Notes: generated by a model from the sequence alone, not told the origin. A stretch of DNA of 64,000 bases from Streptomyces sp. 549 (GCF_030124175.1 NZ_JASKMT010000007.1:124001-188000), one strand, 5' to 3'; shown: positions 50,493 through 59,813, numbered from the stretch's first letter. Numbers and translations are program-made.

Positions 50493-51255
50493 GGACCCGA
50501 CGCAGGGCCGCCGCGTCCTGGTCACCGGTGCGGCACGCGGCCTGGGCCGGGTGCTGGCCGGCGCGTTCGCCGCGGCCGGCGACACGGTGGCCGTGCACTA
50601 CGGCACCCGCCGGGCGGAGGCCCTGCGCACCGTCGCCGACCTGCCCGGGACCGGGCACACCGCGATCGGCGCCGACCTGGCCGACCCGGCCGGGGCAGCA
50701 GCCCTGGTCGAGGAGGCGGTGCAGGCGCTCGGCGGTATCGACGTGCTGGTCAACAACGCCGCGGTCAACACCGCGCACCCGCCCGCCGACACCGGCTTCG
50801 AGCAGTGGGTCGCCGCCTGGCAGCAGCACACCGCCGTCAACCTGCTCGGCACCGCCCACGTCAGCCACCAGGCCGCCCGGCACATGATCGCGCAGGGCCG
50901 GGGCGGCCGGATCGTCAACATCGGCTCCCGGGGCGCCTTCCGCGGTGAACCCGACCACCCCGCGTACGGCGCCACCAAGGCCGCGGTGCACGCGCTCGGC
51001 CAGTCGCTGGCGGTGGCCCTCGCCCCGCACGGCATCGCGGTGGCCTCCGTGGCGCCCGGCTTCTTCCGCACCGAGCGGGTAGCCGAGCGGCTGCACGGCC
51101 CGTCCGGTGAGGCGATCCGCGACCAGAGCCCCTTCGGCCGGGTCGCGGAGCCCGAGGAGATCGCCTCCGCCGTGCTGTGGCTGGCCTCCCCGGAGGCCCA
51201 GTGGGCCTCCGGCACGGTGCTGGACCTCAACGGCGCCTCCCACCTGCGCACCTGA
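50485..51255 (+). CDS. Short-chain dehydrogenase/reductase
   Basis: A 256-aa SDR. VTGAARGLGRVLAGAF (cofactor loop), GGIDVLVNNAAVN, NIGSRGAFRG with catalytic Ser, and YGATKAAVHAL with catalytic Tyr and Lys; PGFFRTERV closes the active site. A classical NAD(P)-dependent oxidoreductase resembling FabG; substrate unknown. Its start lies inside the last codons of the MFS gene, so it is translated in concert with it. Its tail LDLNGASHLRT is normal. Confidence 0.88.
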   Translation: MSEDPTQGRRVLVTGAARGLGRVLAGAFAAAGDTVAVHYGTRRAEALRTVADLPGTGHTAIGADLADPAGAAALVEEAVQALGGIDVLVNNAAVNTAHPPADTGFEQWVAAWQQHTAVNLLGTAHVSHQAARHMIAQGRGGRIVNIGSRGAFRGEPDHPAYGATKAAVHALGQSLAVALAPHGIAVASVAPGFFRTERVAERLHGPSGEAIRDQSPFGRVAEPEEIASAVLWLASPEAQWASGTVLDLNGASHLRT

Positions 51256-51361
51256 GCGCGCGGCACCCCCGACGCCGTCGTCCCGCTCCCGCCCCGGCGC
51301 CGCCCCGGGCGCGGGAGGGGTTTCCCGCGCGGCGGGCGTGCGTTATACAGAGGCCGTCGAC

Positions 51362-51375
51362 TAGAACATGTTCTC
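51362..51375. promoter_or_regulatory. KstR-type operator before MaoC gene
   Basis: TAGAACATGTTCTC fits TNNAACNNGTTNNA except for the last base and contains the perfect palindrome AGAACATGTTCT. It lies 104 bp upstream of the MaoC-type start at 51479, in the same kind of position as mycobacterial KstR sites. Confidence 0.6.
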
Positions 51376-51478
51376 GCCGCGGGTTCGCCGCCCGCCGCCT
51401 GACACCCCGTCGTCCGCCGCCCCCTCGTTCGCCGTCCGTCGTCCTGCCCGCGTCACCCGGCCAAGGAGCGCAACGCCC

Positions 51479-52336
51479 ATGCCCATCGACGTACCCCGCG
51501 TGCTCGCCGCCGAGCCCACCACCGCAGAACTGGTCTGGAACCACAAGGACGTGCAGCTGTACCACCTCGGGCTGGGCGCGGGACGACCCCCCACCGACCC
51601 GGCGGAGCTGCGCTACCTGCTGGAGGACCGGCTCCAGGTGCTGCCCGCCTTCGCAACCGTCGCGGGCGGCGGCATGGCCGCCATGGACGGCCTGTCCGCG
51701 CCGGGCGTCGACGTGGACCTGGCCGCGGTACTGCACGGCTCGCAGTCGCTGGTGCTGCACCGGCCGCTGCCGGTCAGCGGCCGGGCGACGCAGACCGCCC
51801 GCGTCACCGCCGTGCACGACAAGGGCAAGGCCGCCGTGGTCGTGCTGCGTGCCGAGGTCGCCGACGCCGACGGCCCGCTGTGGACGTCCGACGCGGAGAT
51901 CTTCGTCCGCGGCGAGGGCGGGTTCGGCGGTGAACGCGGCCCGTCCCGCAGGCTGGACGTGCCCACGAGGGCTCCCGACCTGACGGTGGAGCGGCCCATC
52001 CGCGAGGAGCAGGCACTGGTCTACCGGCTCTCCGGCGACTGGAACCCGCTGCACGCCGACCCGGAGTTCGCCGCCCTCGCCGGTTTCGACGCCCCCATCC
52101 TGCACGGCCTCTGCTCCTACGGCATGACGCTCAAGGCCGTCGTCGACGCCGAGCTGGACGGCGAAGCGAGCCGCGTCACCGCCTACCGCACCCGGTTCGC
52201 CGGAGTCGTCTTCCCCGGCGAGACGCTGCGGATACGCCTGTGGCGCGGGGAACCGGGACGGCTGCAGTTGACCGTGACCGCCGCGGAACGGGACGACGCC
52301 CCGGTGCTGGCGGACACCGTCGTCGAACACTGCTGA
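51479..52336 (+). CDS. MaoC-type enoyl-CoA hydratase (HtdY/Hsd4B-like)
   Basis: A 285-aa two-hot-dog hydratase. The N-terminal MPIDVPRVLAAE and VWNHKDVQLYHLGLGAG match mycobacterial Rv3389c/Rv3538-type hydratases; the C-terminal hot dog has the catalytic YRLSGDWNPLHADPEFA (D187, H192) and APILHGLC. It hydrates trans-2-enoyl-CoA to R-3-hydroxyacyl-CoA in beta-oxidation or sterol side-chain breakdown. AAGGAG stands 10 bp upstream. A KstR-type operator precedes it, which would make it a member of the KstR regulon. Confidence 0.88.
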   Translation: MPIDVPRVLAAEPTTAELVWNHKDVQLYHLGLGAGRPPTDPAELRYLLEDRLQVLPAFATVAGGGMAAMDGLSAPGVDVDLAAVLHGSQSLVLHRPLPVSGRATQTARVTAVHDKGKAAVVVLRAEVADADGPLWTSDAEIFVRGEGGFGGERGPSRRLDVPTRAPDLTVERPIREEQALVYRLSGDWNPLHADPEFAALAGFDAPILHGLCSYGMTLKAVVDAELDGEASRVTAYRTRFAGVVFPGETLRIRLWRGEPGRLQLTVTAAERDDAPVLADTVVEHC

Positions 52337-52448
52337 CGCATCAGCCTCGCTGACAGTCCGGCACCGCTGACAGCCCGCCCGCGATAGGCGGTCGGGCCGC
52401 CGCTCCCGCCCGCCCGCGCGCCGGTCGGGCGGAAGCCGGGCGGCGCGC

Positions 52449-53546
52449 TCAGACCTCGACAGTCTCCGAGGTGAGCAGTTCCACCAGTGCCGGCATGCCG
52501 CCGCTCTCCATGGCCCGCCGCTGCCTGGCGGCTGCCGTGCCGTCGGTCAGCAACTGCTGTATCAGGCCGCCGACCTGGCGTTCGTCACCGGCCTCGACCA
52601 GCGCGGGCTTGATGTGGTCCATCAGCGCCTCCACAACCTCCGAGGCGGGTCGCGAGGCGTTGCCGGCCGGGTCCACCAGCCGGGCGTCGAGACCGTAGCG
52701 GGCGGCGTGCCAGCCGGCCCCGACAAGTATCTCGTGCGGCACCGCGGGCGTCGGCGCCCCGGCGCGCTCCTCCTCAACCGCCGTCGCCACGAGCGCCCGG
52801 ATCAGCCCGCCGAAGAGCACGGCGTCGCGGGAGCGCAGCTGCACGTCCAGCGCCCGCACCTCGACGGTCGGGTACTTCTCCGACAGCCGCGCGTGCCAGT
52901 ACAGCGCACCCCGGTCGCCCACCACCCCGGCGTTGAGCAGCCCCTCGACGCGGCGCTCGTAGTCCTCCTCGCCGTCGAACAGCGGCGGCTGCCCGCTGAC
53001 CGGCCAGCGGTTGAAGACGACCGTGCGCCAGCTCGCGAAGCCGGTGTCGTGGCCCTGCCAGATCGGTGAGTTGGCGCCCATCGCGACCAGCACCGGAAGC
53101 CAGGGCCGCAGCCGGTTGAGCACCGCCACTCCGGTGGCCCGGTCGGGGACCGCCACGTGCACGTGCATGCCGTTGATCAGCTGCTCGTCCACCAGCTGCG
53201 GTGCGGCGTCGAGCAGGGCCCGGTAGCGGGGGCTGTCCGTCACCGGCATCGGGGCGTGCCCGGCGAGCGGCGCCGAGCCGCTGGCGGCCAGCCGGCAGCC
53301 CGCGTTCTCCGCCGCACTGCTCAGCGAGTGCCGCAGCCGCAGCAGGTGGCCGCCGGCCTCGTCGAGGGTCTCGCAGACCGGAGTGGCGACCTCGACCTGC
53401 ACCTGGAGCAGTTCCGGCTGCACCTCGTCGCGGTCGATCGCCGGTTCCAGCCGGATTCCGGCCCGCACCTGGTCGGCGCGCGGCACCGGCAGACCGGTGT
53501 CCGGGTCCACGAGCAGGTACTCCTCTTCGATCCCCAAAGTCAACAT
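52449..53546 (-). CDS. ybdK: Carboxylate-amine ligase / glutamate-cysteine ligase 2 (YbdK)
   Basis: A 365-aa member of the YbdK/GCS2 family. [17 protein letters not shown] is the ATP/metal-binding start, followed by [31 protein letters not shown] and EVRALDVQ. YbdK has weak glutamate-cysteine ligase activity; Streptomyces uses mycothiol, so the natural substrate is unclear. Length and motif order are complete. ATG start; single gene, 113 bp downstream of the MaoC gene in the opposite sense. Confidence 0.9.
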   Translation of the reverse strand: MLTLGIEEEYLLVDPDTGLPVPRADQVRAGIRLEPAIDRDEVQPELLQVQVEVATPVCETLDEAGGHLLRLRHSLSSAAENAGCRLAASGSAPLAGHAPMPVTDSPRYRALLDAAPQLVDEQLINGMHVHVAVPDRATGVAVLNRLRPWLPVLVAMGANSPIWQGHDTGFASWRTVVFNRWPVSGQPPLFDGEEDYERRVEGLLNAGVVGDRGALYWHARLSEKYPTVEVRALDVQLRSRDAVLFGGLIRALVATAVEEERAGAPTPAVPHEILVGAGWHAARYGLDARLVDPAGNASRPASEVVEALMDHIKPALVEAGDERQVGGLIQQLLTDGTAAARQRRAMESGGMPALVELLTSETVEV

Positions 53547-53722
53547 GTCGCCGCAAGTACCTCGTCCCGGTCACCGTGCAGGGCTTCTCCGTGCACCGCA
53601 TTTCGTGCTCGGTGAGGTACCCGCAGAACGGCCCGGCACGCCTGCTGATTGTGCCTCCGCCGCCGGTGAGGGCGTCCCCGCGCCGGTGCGGGGGTTCGGC
53701 GCCCCGCCGGGCGGGGCCGGCG

Positions 53723-54943
53723 TCAGTACCGGCCGGCGAGCGGCGCCTGCTGGAGCGGTACCGGGCGGCACACCGCTGCCGCAGACGGCAGCGGCTCCGC
53801 CCCGGCGGACGACCCGGCAGGAGGGCCGGCCCCGTCGCCGACCGGGCTGCCGGCCGGTTCGCCGGTGGGCGACTGCGGGCCGGGGAACGCGCCGAAGGTG
53901 GCGGGCGCGGGGCCCGCCGAGCAGGCCGCGGAGTCGTCCAGCGGTGCGACGCGGGCCAGCCCGCACGGTGCTGTCGGCGTGGAGTGCGGGAGCCGCAGCT
54001 CACCGCCGGGCGTGACCAGCCCCGTGCCCGGCAGCCAGCCGGGCGGCGCGGACAGGTGCCGCAGGTCGCGGTCGCCGGGCCGCCACACCGCGGCCCAGGT
54101 GCCGTTGGGCCCGTCCACCCGCAGCGCCACCGCGCAGCACTCCGGGGTGAGTACCTGCCCGGGCTGGACCGCGAACGGGGTGACGCTCACGTCGGAGGGG
54201 TGCAGCGCCTCCGGGAAGCGCACCGGCAGTCGGCTGCCGAGCACGCCCCAGCCCACCCGGTCGGTGCCGGGCGCGTCCGAACGCAGCAGCAGCAGGCCGC
54301 TGTCCGGGTCGGCCAGCAGGAGCCGGTCGTTGCTCTCCTCGGTGATCTCCAGCAGCGGGTTGACCGCACCACCGCGGCCCAGGTCCACGGCCACCGTCTT
54401 CACCTGGCCGTGCGCGTCCTCGCGGTCCAGGGCCAGCAGCCGGCCCTCGCGGTCCAGCCAACCGCCGCCCGAGCAGCGGCCCGGCACCTCCGCCACCGGC
54501 TCCGGGCCGAAGGCCCCGCCTGCCAGCAGCCACACCGTGGTCGACAGCGGGCCGCGCACCAGCGCGAAGCAGGACAGGCCGTCGGGTGCGGGCGGCAGCA
54601 GCGACAGCTGCTCGCACTCCAGCGCGCCCAGCGGCACCTCGCCGGTGCCGCCGCCGGTCGGGTACAGCAGGACCGGCCGGTAGAGCTGCCCCGTCCGGCG
54701 CACCAGTACCACCCGGCCGTCCGCCAGCGGCTGAACCTCGCTGTCCGCCTCCTCCGGCTGGTGGCCGGCGAGCGCCACCGCGTACGGCTCGGGACCGTCG
54801 AGGGTCCAGCGCTCCGGGTACCAGCAGCCGCTGCCCGAGGTGGTGAGCCGGGCCGCGTAGGAGCCGTCGGCGGAAATCGTGCACCGTCCGGACTCCCGGG
54901 TACCGCCGCTGTCGGCGGGTGTCTCCATCGCACAGGCTGTCAT
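53723..54943 (-). CDS. Hypothetical protein, beta-rich, 406 aa
   Basis: Not recognised. The chain alternates short strands and Gly/Pro/Asp turns in roughly 45-residue steps (GRVVLVRRTGQLYRPVLLYP, LSTTVWLLAGG, GRLLALDRED, DRLLLADPDSGLLLL), as in a beta-propeller. No signal peptide or membrane helix is seen; the last 60 residues are Pro/Ala/Gly-rich. The ATG at 54943 follows GGAGGTGA, an unusually strong ribosome site. It stands alone between YbdK and the Nif3 operon; propellers of this kind often bind partners or are actinobacterial-specific. Confidence 0.6.
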   Translation of the reverse strand: MTACAMETPADSGGTRESGRCTISADGSYAARLTTSGSGCWYPERWTLDGPEPYAVALAGHQPEEADSEVQPLADGRVVLVRRTGQLYRPVLLYPTGGGTGEVPLGALECEQLSLLPPAPDGLSCFALVRGPLSTTVWLLAGGAFGPEPVAEVPGRCSGGGWLDREGRLLALDREDAHGQVKTVAVDLGRGGAVNPLLEITEESNDRLLLADPDSGLLLLRSDAPGTDRVGWGVLGSRLPVRFPEALHPSDVSVTPFAVQPGQVLTPECCAVALRVDGPNGTWAAVWRPGDRDLRHLSAPPGWLPGTGLVTPGGELRLPHSTPTAPCGLARVAPLDDSAACSAGPAPATFGAFPGPQSPTGEPAGSPVGDGAGPPAGSSAGAEPLPSAAAVCRPVPLQQAPLAGRY

Positions 54944-55162
54944 CGTGCGATCACCTCCAGCGACGACGCTAGTTTTCGTACGCGCTGCCGAACAACCGGT
55001 GCCGTGACGTTTCATCCGTACGGGTGGCGAAGGACCGTTTCCCCGACCCGGCGGGCCTCGCTCGTGCAAAGCGAGAGCATCGGCGACCGGGGACCGGGGC
55101 TCCGGCCGGGAGCGGTCCGGCGGCCGGTCACAGCCGGGCAGGCGGAAGGTAGCCTTTCCCCC

Positions 55163-56020
55163 GTGCCCGCACTCTCCGACATCATCTCCGCGCTCGACGC
55201 CCTCTGGCCCCCCGAGCGGGCCGAGCAGTGGGATGCGGTGGGTCTGGTCTGCGGCGATCCGGACGCCCAGGTGGACCGGGTGCTGTTCGCGGTCGACCCG
55301 GTGGCGGAGGTGGTCGAGGAGGCGGTGGCGCTCGGCGCCGGCCTGCTGGTCACCCACCACCCGCTGTACCTGCGCGGCACCACCACCGTGGCCGCCTCCA
55401 CCTTCAAGGGCAAGGTGGTGCACACGCTGATCCGCCACGGTGTCGCCCTGCACGTGGCACACACCAACGCCGACCGTGCCGACCCCGGCGTCTCCGACGC
55501 GCTCGCCGCCGCGCTGGGCCTGCGGGTGCTCGGACCGCTGGTGCCCGACCCCGACGACCCGGGCGGCGCCCGGGGCCTGGGCCGGATCTGCGAACTGGAC
55601 GCCCCGATGCCGCTGGCCGACTTCGCCCGCCGCGCCGCCGCCTCCCTGCCCGTCACCGCGCAGGGTGTGCGGGCCGCCGGGGACCCGGAGCAGCAGGTGC
55701 GGACCGTCGCCGTCTGCGGCGGCTCCGGCGACAGCCTCTTCGACCAGGTGCGTGCTGCCGGAGTGGACGCCTACCTGACCGCGGACCTGCGGCACCACCC
55801 GGCGTCCGAAGCCCGGCAGCAGTCCCCGCTGGCGCTGCTGGACGCCGCGCACTTCGCCACCGAGTGGCCGTGGTGCGAGCAGGCCGCCGCCCAGCTCGAC
55901 GCGCTGTCCGAACGCAACGGCTGGGGCCTGCGCACGCACGTGTCCCGCGCCGTCACCGACCCCTGGACCGCCCACGCGGCGTCCGACCCGCACCCCGATC
56001 TCCCAGGAGCCCCCAACTGA
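55163..56020 (+). CDS. Nif3-like dinuclear metal-centre protein
   Basis: A 285-aa Nif3/YbgI-type protein. LLVTHHPLYLRGT supplies two metal-binding histidines, HVAHTNADRADPGVSDALA the next ligands, and AAHFATEWPWCEQAA the C-terminal His/Glu. The family forms hexamers with two metals per subunit, but its reaction is still uncertain (GTP cyclohydrolase-like and NAD-related roles are suggested). GTG start at 55163. It is the first gene of an operon with the zinc-ribbon protein and RNase H/phosphatase. Confidence 0.88.
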   Translation: MPALSDIISALDALWPPERAEQWDAVGLVCGDPDAQVDRVLFAVDPVAEVVEEAVALGAGLLVTHHPLYLRGTTTVAASTFKGKVVHTLIRHGVALHVAHTNADRADPGVSDALAAALGLRVLGPLVPDPDDPGGARGLGRICELDAPMPLADFARRAAASLPVTAQGVRAAGDPEQQVRTVAVCGGSGDSLFDQVRAAGVDAYLTADLRHHPASEARQQSPLALLDAAHFATEWPWCEQAAAQLDALSERNGWGLRTHVSRAVTDPWTAHAASDPHPDLPGAPN

Positions 56021-56760
56021 ACGCCGAGCCCGCCGACCAGATCCGCCTCCTTGACGTCCAGGGACTTGACGTCAGGCTCTCGCAGCTCGCGCACAAGCGC
56101 AGCAGCCTTCCCGAGCACGCCGAGATCGAGGCGCTGGAGGGTGAACTCACCCAGCTCCGCGACCTCCTGGTGGCCGCGCGCACCGAGGAGGGCGACACCG
56201 CCCGCGAGCAGACCAAGGCCGAGCAGGACGTGGACATGGTCCGCCAGCGCTCCGCCCGCGACCAGCAGCGGCTCGACTCCGGCTCGGTGACCAGCCCGAA
56301 GGACCTGGAGAGTCTGCAGAGCGAGATCGCCTCGCTGGCCCGGCGGCAGAACGCGCTGGAGGACATCGTCCTGGAGGTCATGGAGCGCAACGAGGGCGCC
56401 GCCGCCCGTGTCGCGGAACTGACCGAGCAGGTCGGGTCCGTCGAGGCCCGCCTCGCCGAGGCGCAGGCCCGCCGCGACGCCGCCGCCGAGCAGATCGACA
56501 GCGAGGCCGCGTCGGTGGAGAAGGAGCGGGAGGCCGTCGCCGCTGCGGTGCCCGACCCCCTGCTGGCGCTCTACGGCAAGCTGCGCGGCCAGCACGGCGG
56601 CGTCGGTGCGGCAGCGCTGTTCCAGCGCCGCTGCGAGGGCTGCCGCCTGGAGCTGAACATCACCGAGGTCAACGACGTCCGCGCCGCCCCGCCCGAGGAG
56701 GTGCTGCGGTGCGAGAACTGCCGCCGCATCCTGGTGCGCACGCCCGAGTCGGGGCTGTGA
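56017..56760 (+). CDS. Coiled-coil zinc-ribbon protein (CT398-like) with CTG start
   Basis: A 247-aa protein: residues 10-190 form a long coiled coil (LARRQNALEDIVLEVMERN, EAQARRDAAAEQIDSEAAS), and the end carries a zinc ribbon CEGCRLEL...CENCRRIL. This is the family with the CT398 structure, common in actinobacteria between Nif3 and RNase H genes. The start is probably CTG at 56017 (overlapping the Nif3 stop; AGGAG 8 bp upstream), since no ATG, GTG or TTG stands nearby. The function is unknown; its context suggests a helper of nucleic-acid enzymes. Confidence 0.82.
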   Translation: MNAEPADQIRLLDVQGLDVRLSQLAHKRSSLPEHAEIEALEGELTQLRDLLVAARTEEGDTAREQTKAEQDVDMVRQRSARDQQRLDSGSVTSPKDLESLQSEIASLARRQNALEDIVLEVMERNEGAAARVAELTEQVGSVEARLAEAQARRDAAAEQIDSEAASVEKEREAVAAAVPDPLLALYGKLRGQHGGVGAAALFQRRCEGCRLELNITEVNDVRAAPPEEVLRCENCRRILVRTPESGL

Positions 56761-58016
56761 CGCCACCGGTGGGCAGGCGGCTGGTCGTCGAGGCGGACGG
56801 CGGATCGCGCGGAAACCCGGGGCCGGCCGGTTACGGCGCGGTGGTGCTGGACGCGGCCACCGGCGAGACGCTGGCGGAGACGGCGGCGTCGGTGGGCCGG
56901 GCGACCAACAACGTCGCCGAGTACAAGGGACTCATCGCCGGGCTGCGCGCGGCCCGCGAACTGGACCCGCAGGCGAGTGTGCGGGTGCGGATGGACTCCA
57001 AGCTCGTCGTGGAGCAGATGTCGGGGCGCTGGAAGATCAAGCACCCGGACATGCGACCGCTGGCGGAGGAGGCCAGGGGGGTCTTCCCGGCGGGCGCCGT
57101 CGCCTACGAGTGGATCCCGCGGGAGCGCAACAAGCACGCCGACCGCCTGGCGAACGAGGCGATGGACGCCGCCAAGCGCGGTGAGCGGTGGGAGCCGTCC
57201 CGCTCGACCGCCGACCTGGACACCGGACCGGGCCTGCCGTCCCCGTCCGACCCGCAAGCCGCCGGGCAACTCGCCGGTCAGCCTGCCGGGCAGCCTGCCG
57301 GGCAGCCTGCCGGGCAGTCCGGGGGGCACGAGGCGGGGGAGGAGAGCGGTCCGGCGGTCCCACCGCCGGGCTGGTCCGCCGACCTGGGCACGCCCACCAC
57401 GCTGGTGCTGCTGCGGCACGGTGAGACCGCGCTCACCCCGCAGAAGCGGTTCTCCGGCAGTGGCGGCGACGACCCCGAGCTGTCACCGGCCGGACGGCGG
57501 CAGGCCGCGGCCGTCGCCGCGGCACTCGCCGCGCGCGGCACGGTGCAGGCGGTGGTCAGCTCGCCGCTGCGGCGCTGCCAGGAGACCGCGGCAGAGGTGG
57601 CCGGCCGGCTCGGGCTGGACGTGCGCACCGACGAGGGGCTGCGCGAGACGGACTTCGGCGCCTGGGAGGGCCTCACCTTCGCCGAGGTGCAGGAGAAGTA
57701 CCCGCAGGACCTCGCCGCCTGGCTCGCCTCCGCCAAGGCGGCCCCCACCGGCGGCGGGGAGTCGTTCGCCGCGGTGGCCCGCCGGGTGGCCGTGGCCAGG
57801 GACAAGATCCTCGCCCGGCACTCCGGCCGCACGGTGCTGCTGGTCACCCATGTCACGCCGGTGAAGACCCTGGTCAGGCTGGCACTGGGCGCGCCGCCCG
57901 AGTCGCTGTTCCGGATGGAGCTGGCCGCCGCCTCGCTGTCCGCCGTGTCCTACTACGCGGACGGCAACGCCTCGGTGCGCCTGCTCAACGACACGGCCCA
58001 CCTGCGCGACCGCTGA
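56757..58016 (+). CDS. Bifunctional RNase H / acid phosphatase
   Basis: A 419-aa fusion. Residues 1-140 are RNase HI: EADGGSRGNPGPAGYG, NNVAEYKGLI, RMDSKLVVEQ and ERNKHADRLAN supply the Asp/Glu/Asp/Asp catalytic set. Residues about 215-419 are a histidine-phosphatase (LVLLRHGETAL), with THVTPVKTL near the end holding the second catalytic His. A known Streptomyces example is SCO2299, which has both activities. A PAGQ repeat (57268-57321) forms the hinge. Starts at GTG 56757 with a 4-base overlap with the zinc-ribbon gene. Confidence 0.92.
   Translation: MTPPVGRRLVVEADGGSRGNPGPAGYGAVVLDAATGETLAETAASVGRATNNVAEYKGLIAGLRAARELDPQASVRVRMDSKLVVEQMSGRWKIKHPDMRPLAEEARGVFPAGAVAYEWIPRERNKHADRLANEAMDAAKRGERWEPSRSTADLDTGPGLPSPSDPQAAGQLAGQPAGQPAGQPAGQSGGHEAGEESGPAVPPPGWSADLGTPTTLVLLRHGETALTPQKRFSGSGGDDPELSPAGRRQAAAVAAALAARGTVQAVVSSPLRRCQETAAEVAGRLGLDVRTDEGLRETDFGAWEGLTFAEVQEKYPQDLAAWLASAKAAPTGGGESFAAVARRVAVARDKILARHSGRTVLLVTHVTPVKTLVRLALGAPPESLFRMELAAASLSAVSYYADGNASVRLLNDTAHLRDR
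57268..57321 (+). repeat. PAGQ linker repeat (12-bp unit)
   Basis: Four or so copies of CAGCCTGCCGGG, encoding QPAG, in the hinge between RNase H and phosphatase domains; length changes here should be tolerated. Confidence 0.8.
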
Positions 58017-58127
58017 CGCCCGCGCCCCGTCCCTCGCGCGCGCCGACCCGTTCCCCTCTCCGCCCGCAGCGGACGCCGTTGCCCGTTGGGGGCCGGGTCA
58101 GCGCGGCAGGGTTGTGTGCGGGGCCGG

Positions 58128-58751
58128 TCAGCGCGGCACGGCCAAGGCCGCTGCCTCTGCGGCCAGTTGCTCCACCCGGTTCCAGTCCCCGGCGGCCAGT
58201 GCGTCCGGCGGGACCATCCATGTCCCGCCGACGCAGCCGACGTTGGGCAGCGCGAGGTAGTGCGCCGCGGAACGGCGGGTGATGCCCCCGGTGGGGCAGA
58301 ACCGCACCTGCGGCAGCGGACCCGCGAGCGACTTCAGGTAGGCGGTGCCGCCCGCCGCCTCCGCGGGGAAGAACTTCAGCTCGGTGACGCCGCGTTCGAG
58401 CAGCCGCAACGCCTCCGACGCGGTTGAGACCCCTGGCAGGAAGGGCACACCGCAGTCAGCCATGGCGTCCAGCAGGCGGTCCGTCGAGCCGGGGCTCACC
58501 AGGAAGCCGGCTCCCGCGTCGACCGCCGCGGCGGCCTGCCCGGCGGTCAGCACCGTCCCGGCGCCCACCTGCGCGTCCGGCACCGCGTCGGCGATGGCGC
58601 GGATCGCGGGCAGCGCCGCCCCGGTGCGCAGTGTCACCTCGATCAGCGGCAGTCCGCCGGCGACCAGTGCGCGGGCCAGCGGCACGGCGGTCGCGACGTC
58701 GTCGAGCACCACGACAGGAACGACCGGCGCCCGGTCGAGCAGGGAAGTCAT
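58128..58751 (-). CDS. eda: 2-dehydro-3-deoxy-phosphogluconate aldolase
   Basis: A 207-aa KDPG/KHG aldolase. IEVTLRTGAALPAIRAI carries the Glu of the active site, GAGTVLTAGQAAAAVDAG and FLVSPGSTD follow, and LKFFPAEAAGG holds the Schiff-base lysine. It cleaves KDPG to pyruvate and glyceraldehyde-3-phosphate (Entner-Doudoroff and hexuronate routes). No Edd or hexuronate gene is near, so the role could be in sugar-acid salvage. ATG at 58751 is used; the frame upstream is not homologous. Convergent with the RNase H gene. Confidence 0.9.
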   Translation of the reverse strand: MTSLLDRAPVVPVVVLDDVATAVPLARALVAGGLPLIEVTLRTGAALPAIRAIADAVPDAQVGAGTVLTAGQAAAAVDAGAGFLVSPGSTDRLLDAMADCGVPFLPGVSTASEALRLLERGVTELKFFPAEAAGGTAYLKSLAGPLPQVRFCPTGGITRRSAAHYLALPNVGCVGGTWMVPPDALAAGDWNRVEQLAAEAAALAVPR

Positions 58752-58839
58752 GCCGCCATCCTGCCCGCGCACCGGCACTCTGCGAAACAGTCGTTGCGTG
58801 CTGCGCAACGACTGTGAGGGTGGGTGCCGGGCAGGGCCC

Positions 58840-59640
58840 TCAGTGCACGTCGGTGACGATGACGTCGAGCTGCCACGGGCGGCCCGCCCGTGCCGGAGCG
58901 ACCGTCTCCACCCGGTGGCCGAGGTCCGCCAGGGTCTCGGCCAGCTCGGCCGGAGTGGCCGGCTCGGCGCCGCCGGTCAGCAGCGAGCGGACGATACGCC
59001 CCTTCGTGGCCTTGTTGAAGTGGCTCACCACCGAGCGCTTCTCCACGCCGTCGACCAGACGGGCCTGCAGCACCCGCACGGTGGCAGTGCGTTCGGCCAG
59101 CTCCCCGGTGGGCTTCCACATCGACGCGTACGCCGACGACCGCAGGTCCAGCACCAGGCCCGCCCCGGCCGCCGCGGGCAGCGCCTCGGCCAGCGGGCCG
59201 CGCCAGAACGCGGTGAGCGCGCCGGTTCCCGGCAACCTCACCCCGGCCGAGCAGCGGTAGGACGGGATGCGGTCCGCGACGCCCACCGCGCCCCACAGCG
59301 CGGAGAAGACCAGCAGCTGCCGCTCGGCCCGCCGCCGGGCGTGCGCGTCCAGCCCGGCCAGGTCGAGGGCGTCGTAGAGCACTCCGGTGTACACCTCGCC
59401 CGCGGGCAGCGCGGGAGCGGACCGCAGGGCGGCGTTCTTGGCGATCTCGCCCCGCAGCCCCGCGCTCAGCCCGAGCACCTCCGCAGCCTTGTCCGCGTCC
59501 CCGGAGCACAGCGCCACCAACTCGTCCAGCACCGTGCGGCGCGCCCCGTCCAGTGCGGGCAGCGAAAGGCCGGCCGGGTCCAGCACGGGTCCTGACCCAC
59601 CGGCGGCCTTGCCCTCCGACGGCGGCAGCAGCACGAGCAC
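58840..59640 (-). CDS. yaaA: YaaA/UPF0246 family peroxide-stress protein
   Basis: A 266-aa member of the YaaA (DUF328) family: LVLLPPSEGKAAGG, then VYTGVLYDALDL, LLVFSALWGAVGVADRIPSYR, LDLRSSAYASMWKP and SHFNKATKGRIVRSL. In E. coli YaaA lowers free iron during H2O2 stress and binds DNA. The start is GTG 59640 with GGAAG at about 6 bp; the frame upstream is non-homologous. Expressed away from rnpB. Confidence 0.9.
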   Translation of the reverse strand: MLVLLPPSEGKAAGGSGPVLDPAGLSLPALDGARRTVLDELVALCSGDADKAAEVLGLSAGLRGEIAKNAALRSAPALPAGEVYTGVLYDALDLAGLDAHARRRAERQLLVFSALWGAVGVADRIPSYRCSAGVRLPGTGALTAFWRGPLAEALPAAAGAGLVLDLRSSAYASMWKPTGELAERTATVRVLQARLVDGVEKRSVVSHFNKATKGRIVRSLLTGGAEPATPAELAETLADLGHRVETVAPARAGRPWQLDVIVTDVH

Positions 59641-59797
59641 GACGTTCTTCCTTTCGCGGATGCGGAACGCCCGGCGGTTCCGCCGGGCGCAGCAGGTACT
59701 CCCGAGGGTACGGGCCGCCGGACGCCGGACCGCTCCCGGTGCGGGGCCACGACCGCGCGGGGGTCGGCCGCGGTCCGGGAGGCGCCGGGCGGCGGCG

Positions 59798-59803
59798 TAG
59801 GAT
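59798..59803 (+). promoter_or_regulatory. Putative -10 box of rnpB
   Basis: TAGGAT lies 11 bp upstream of the presumed 5' end of rnpB (59814). A clear -35 hexamer is not evident. Confidence 0.4.
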
Positions 59804-59813
59804 GGGCGCACGG

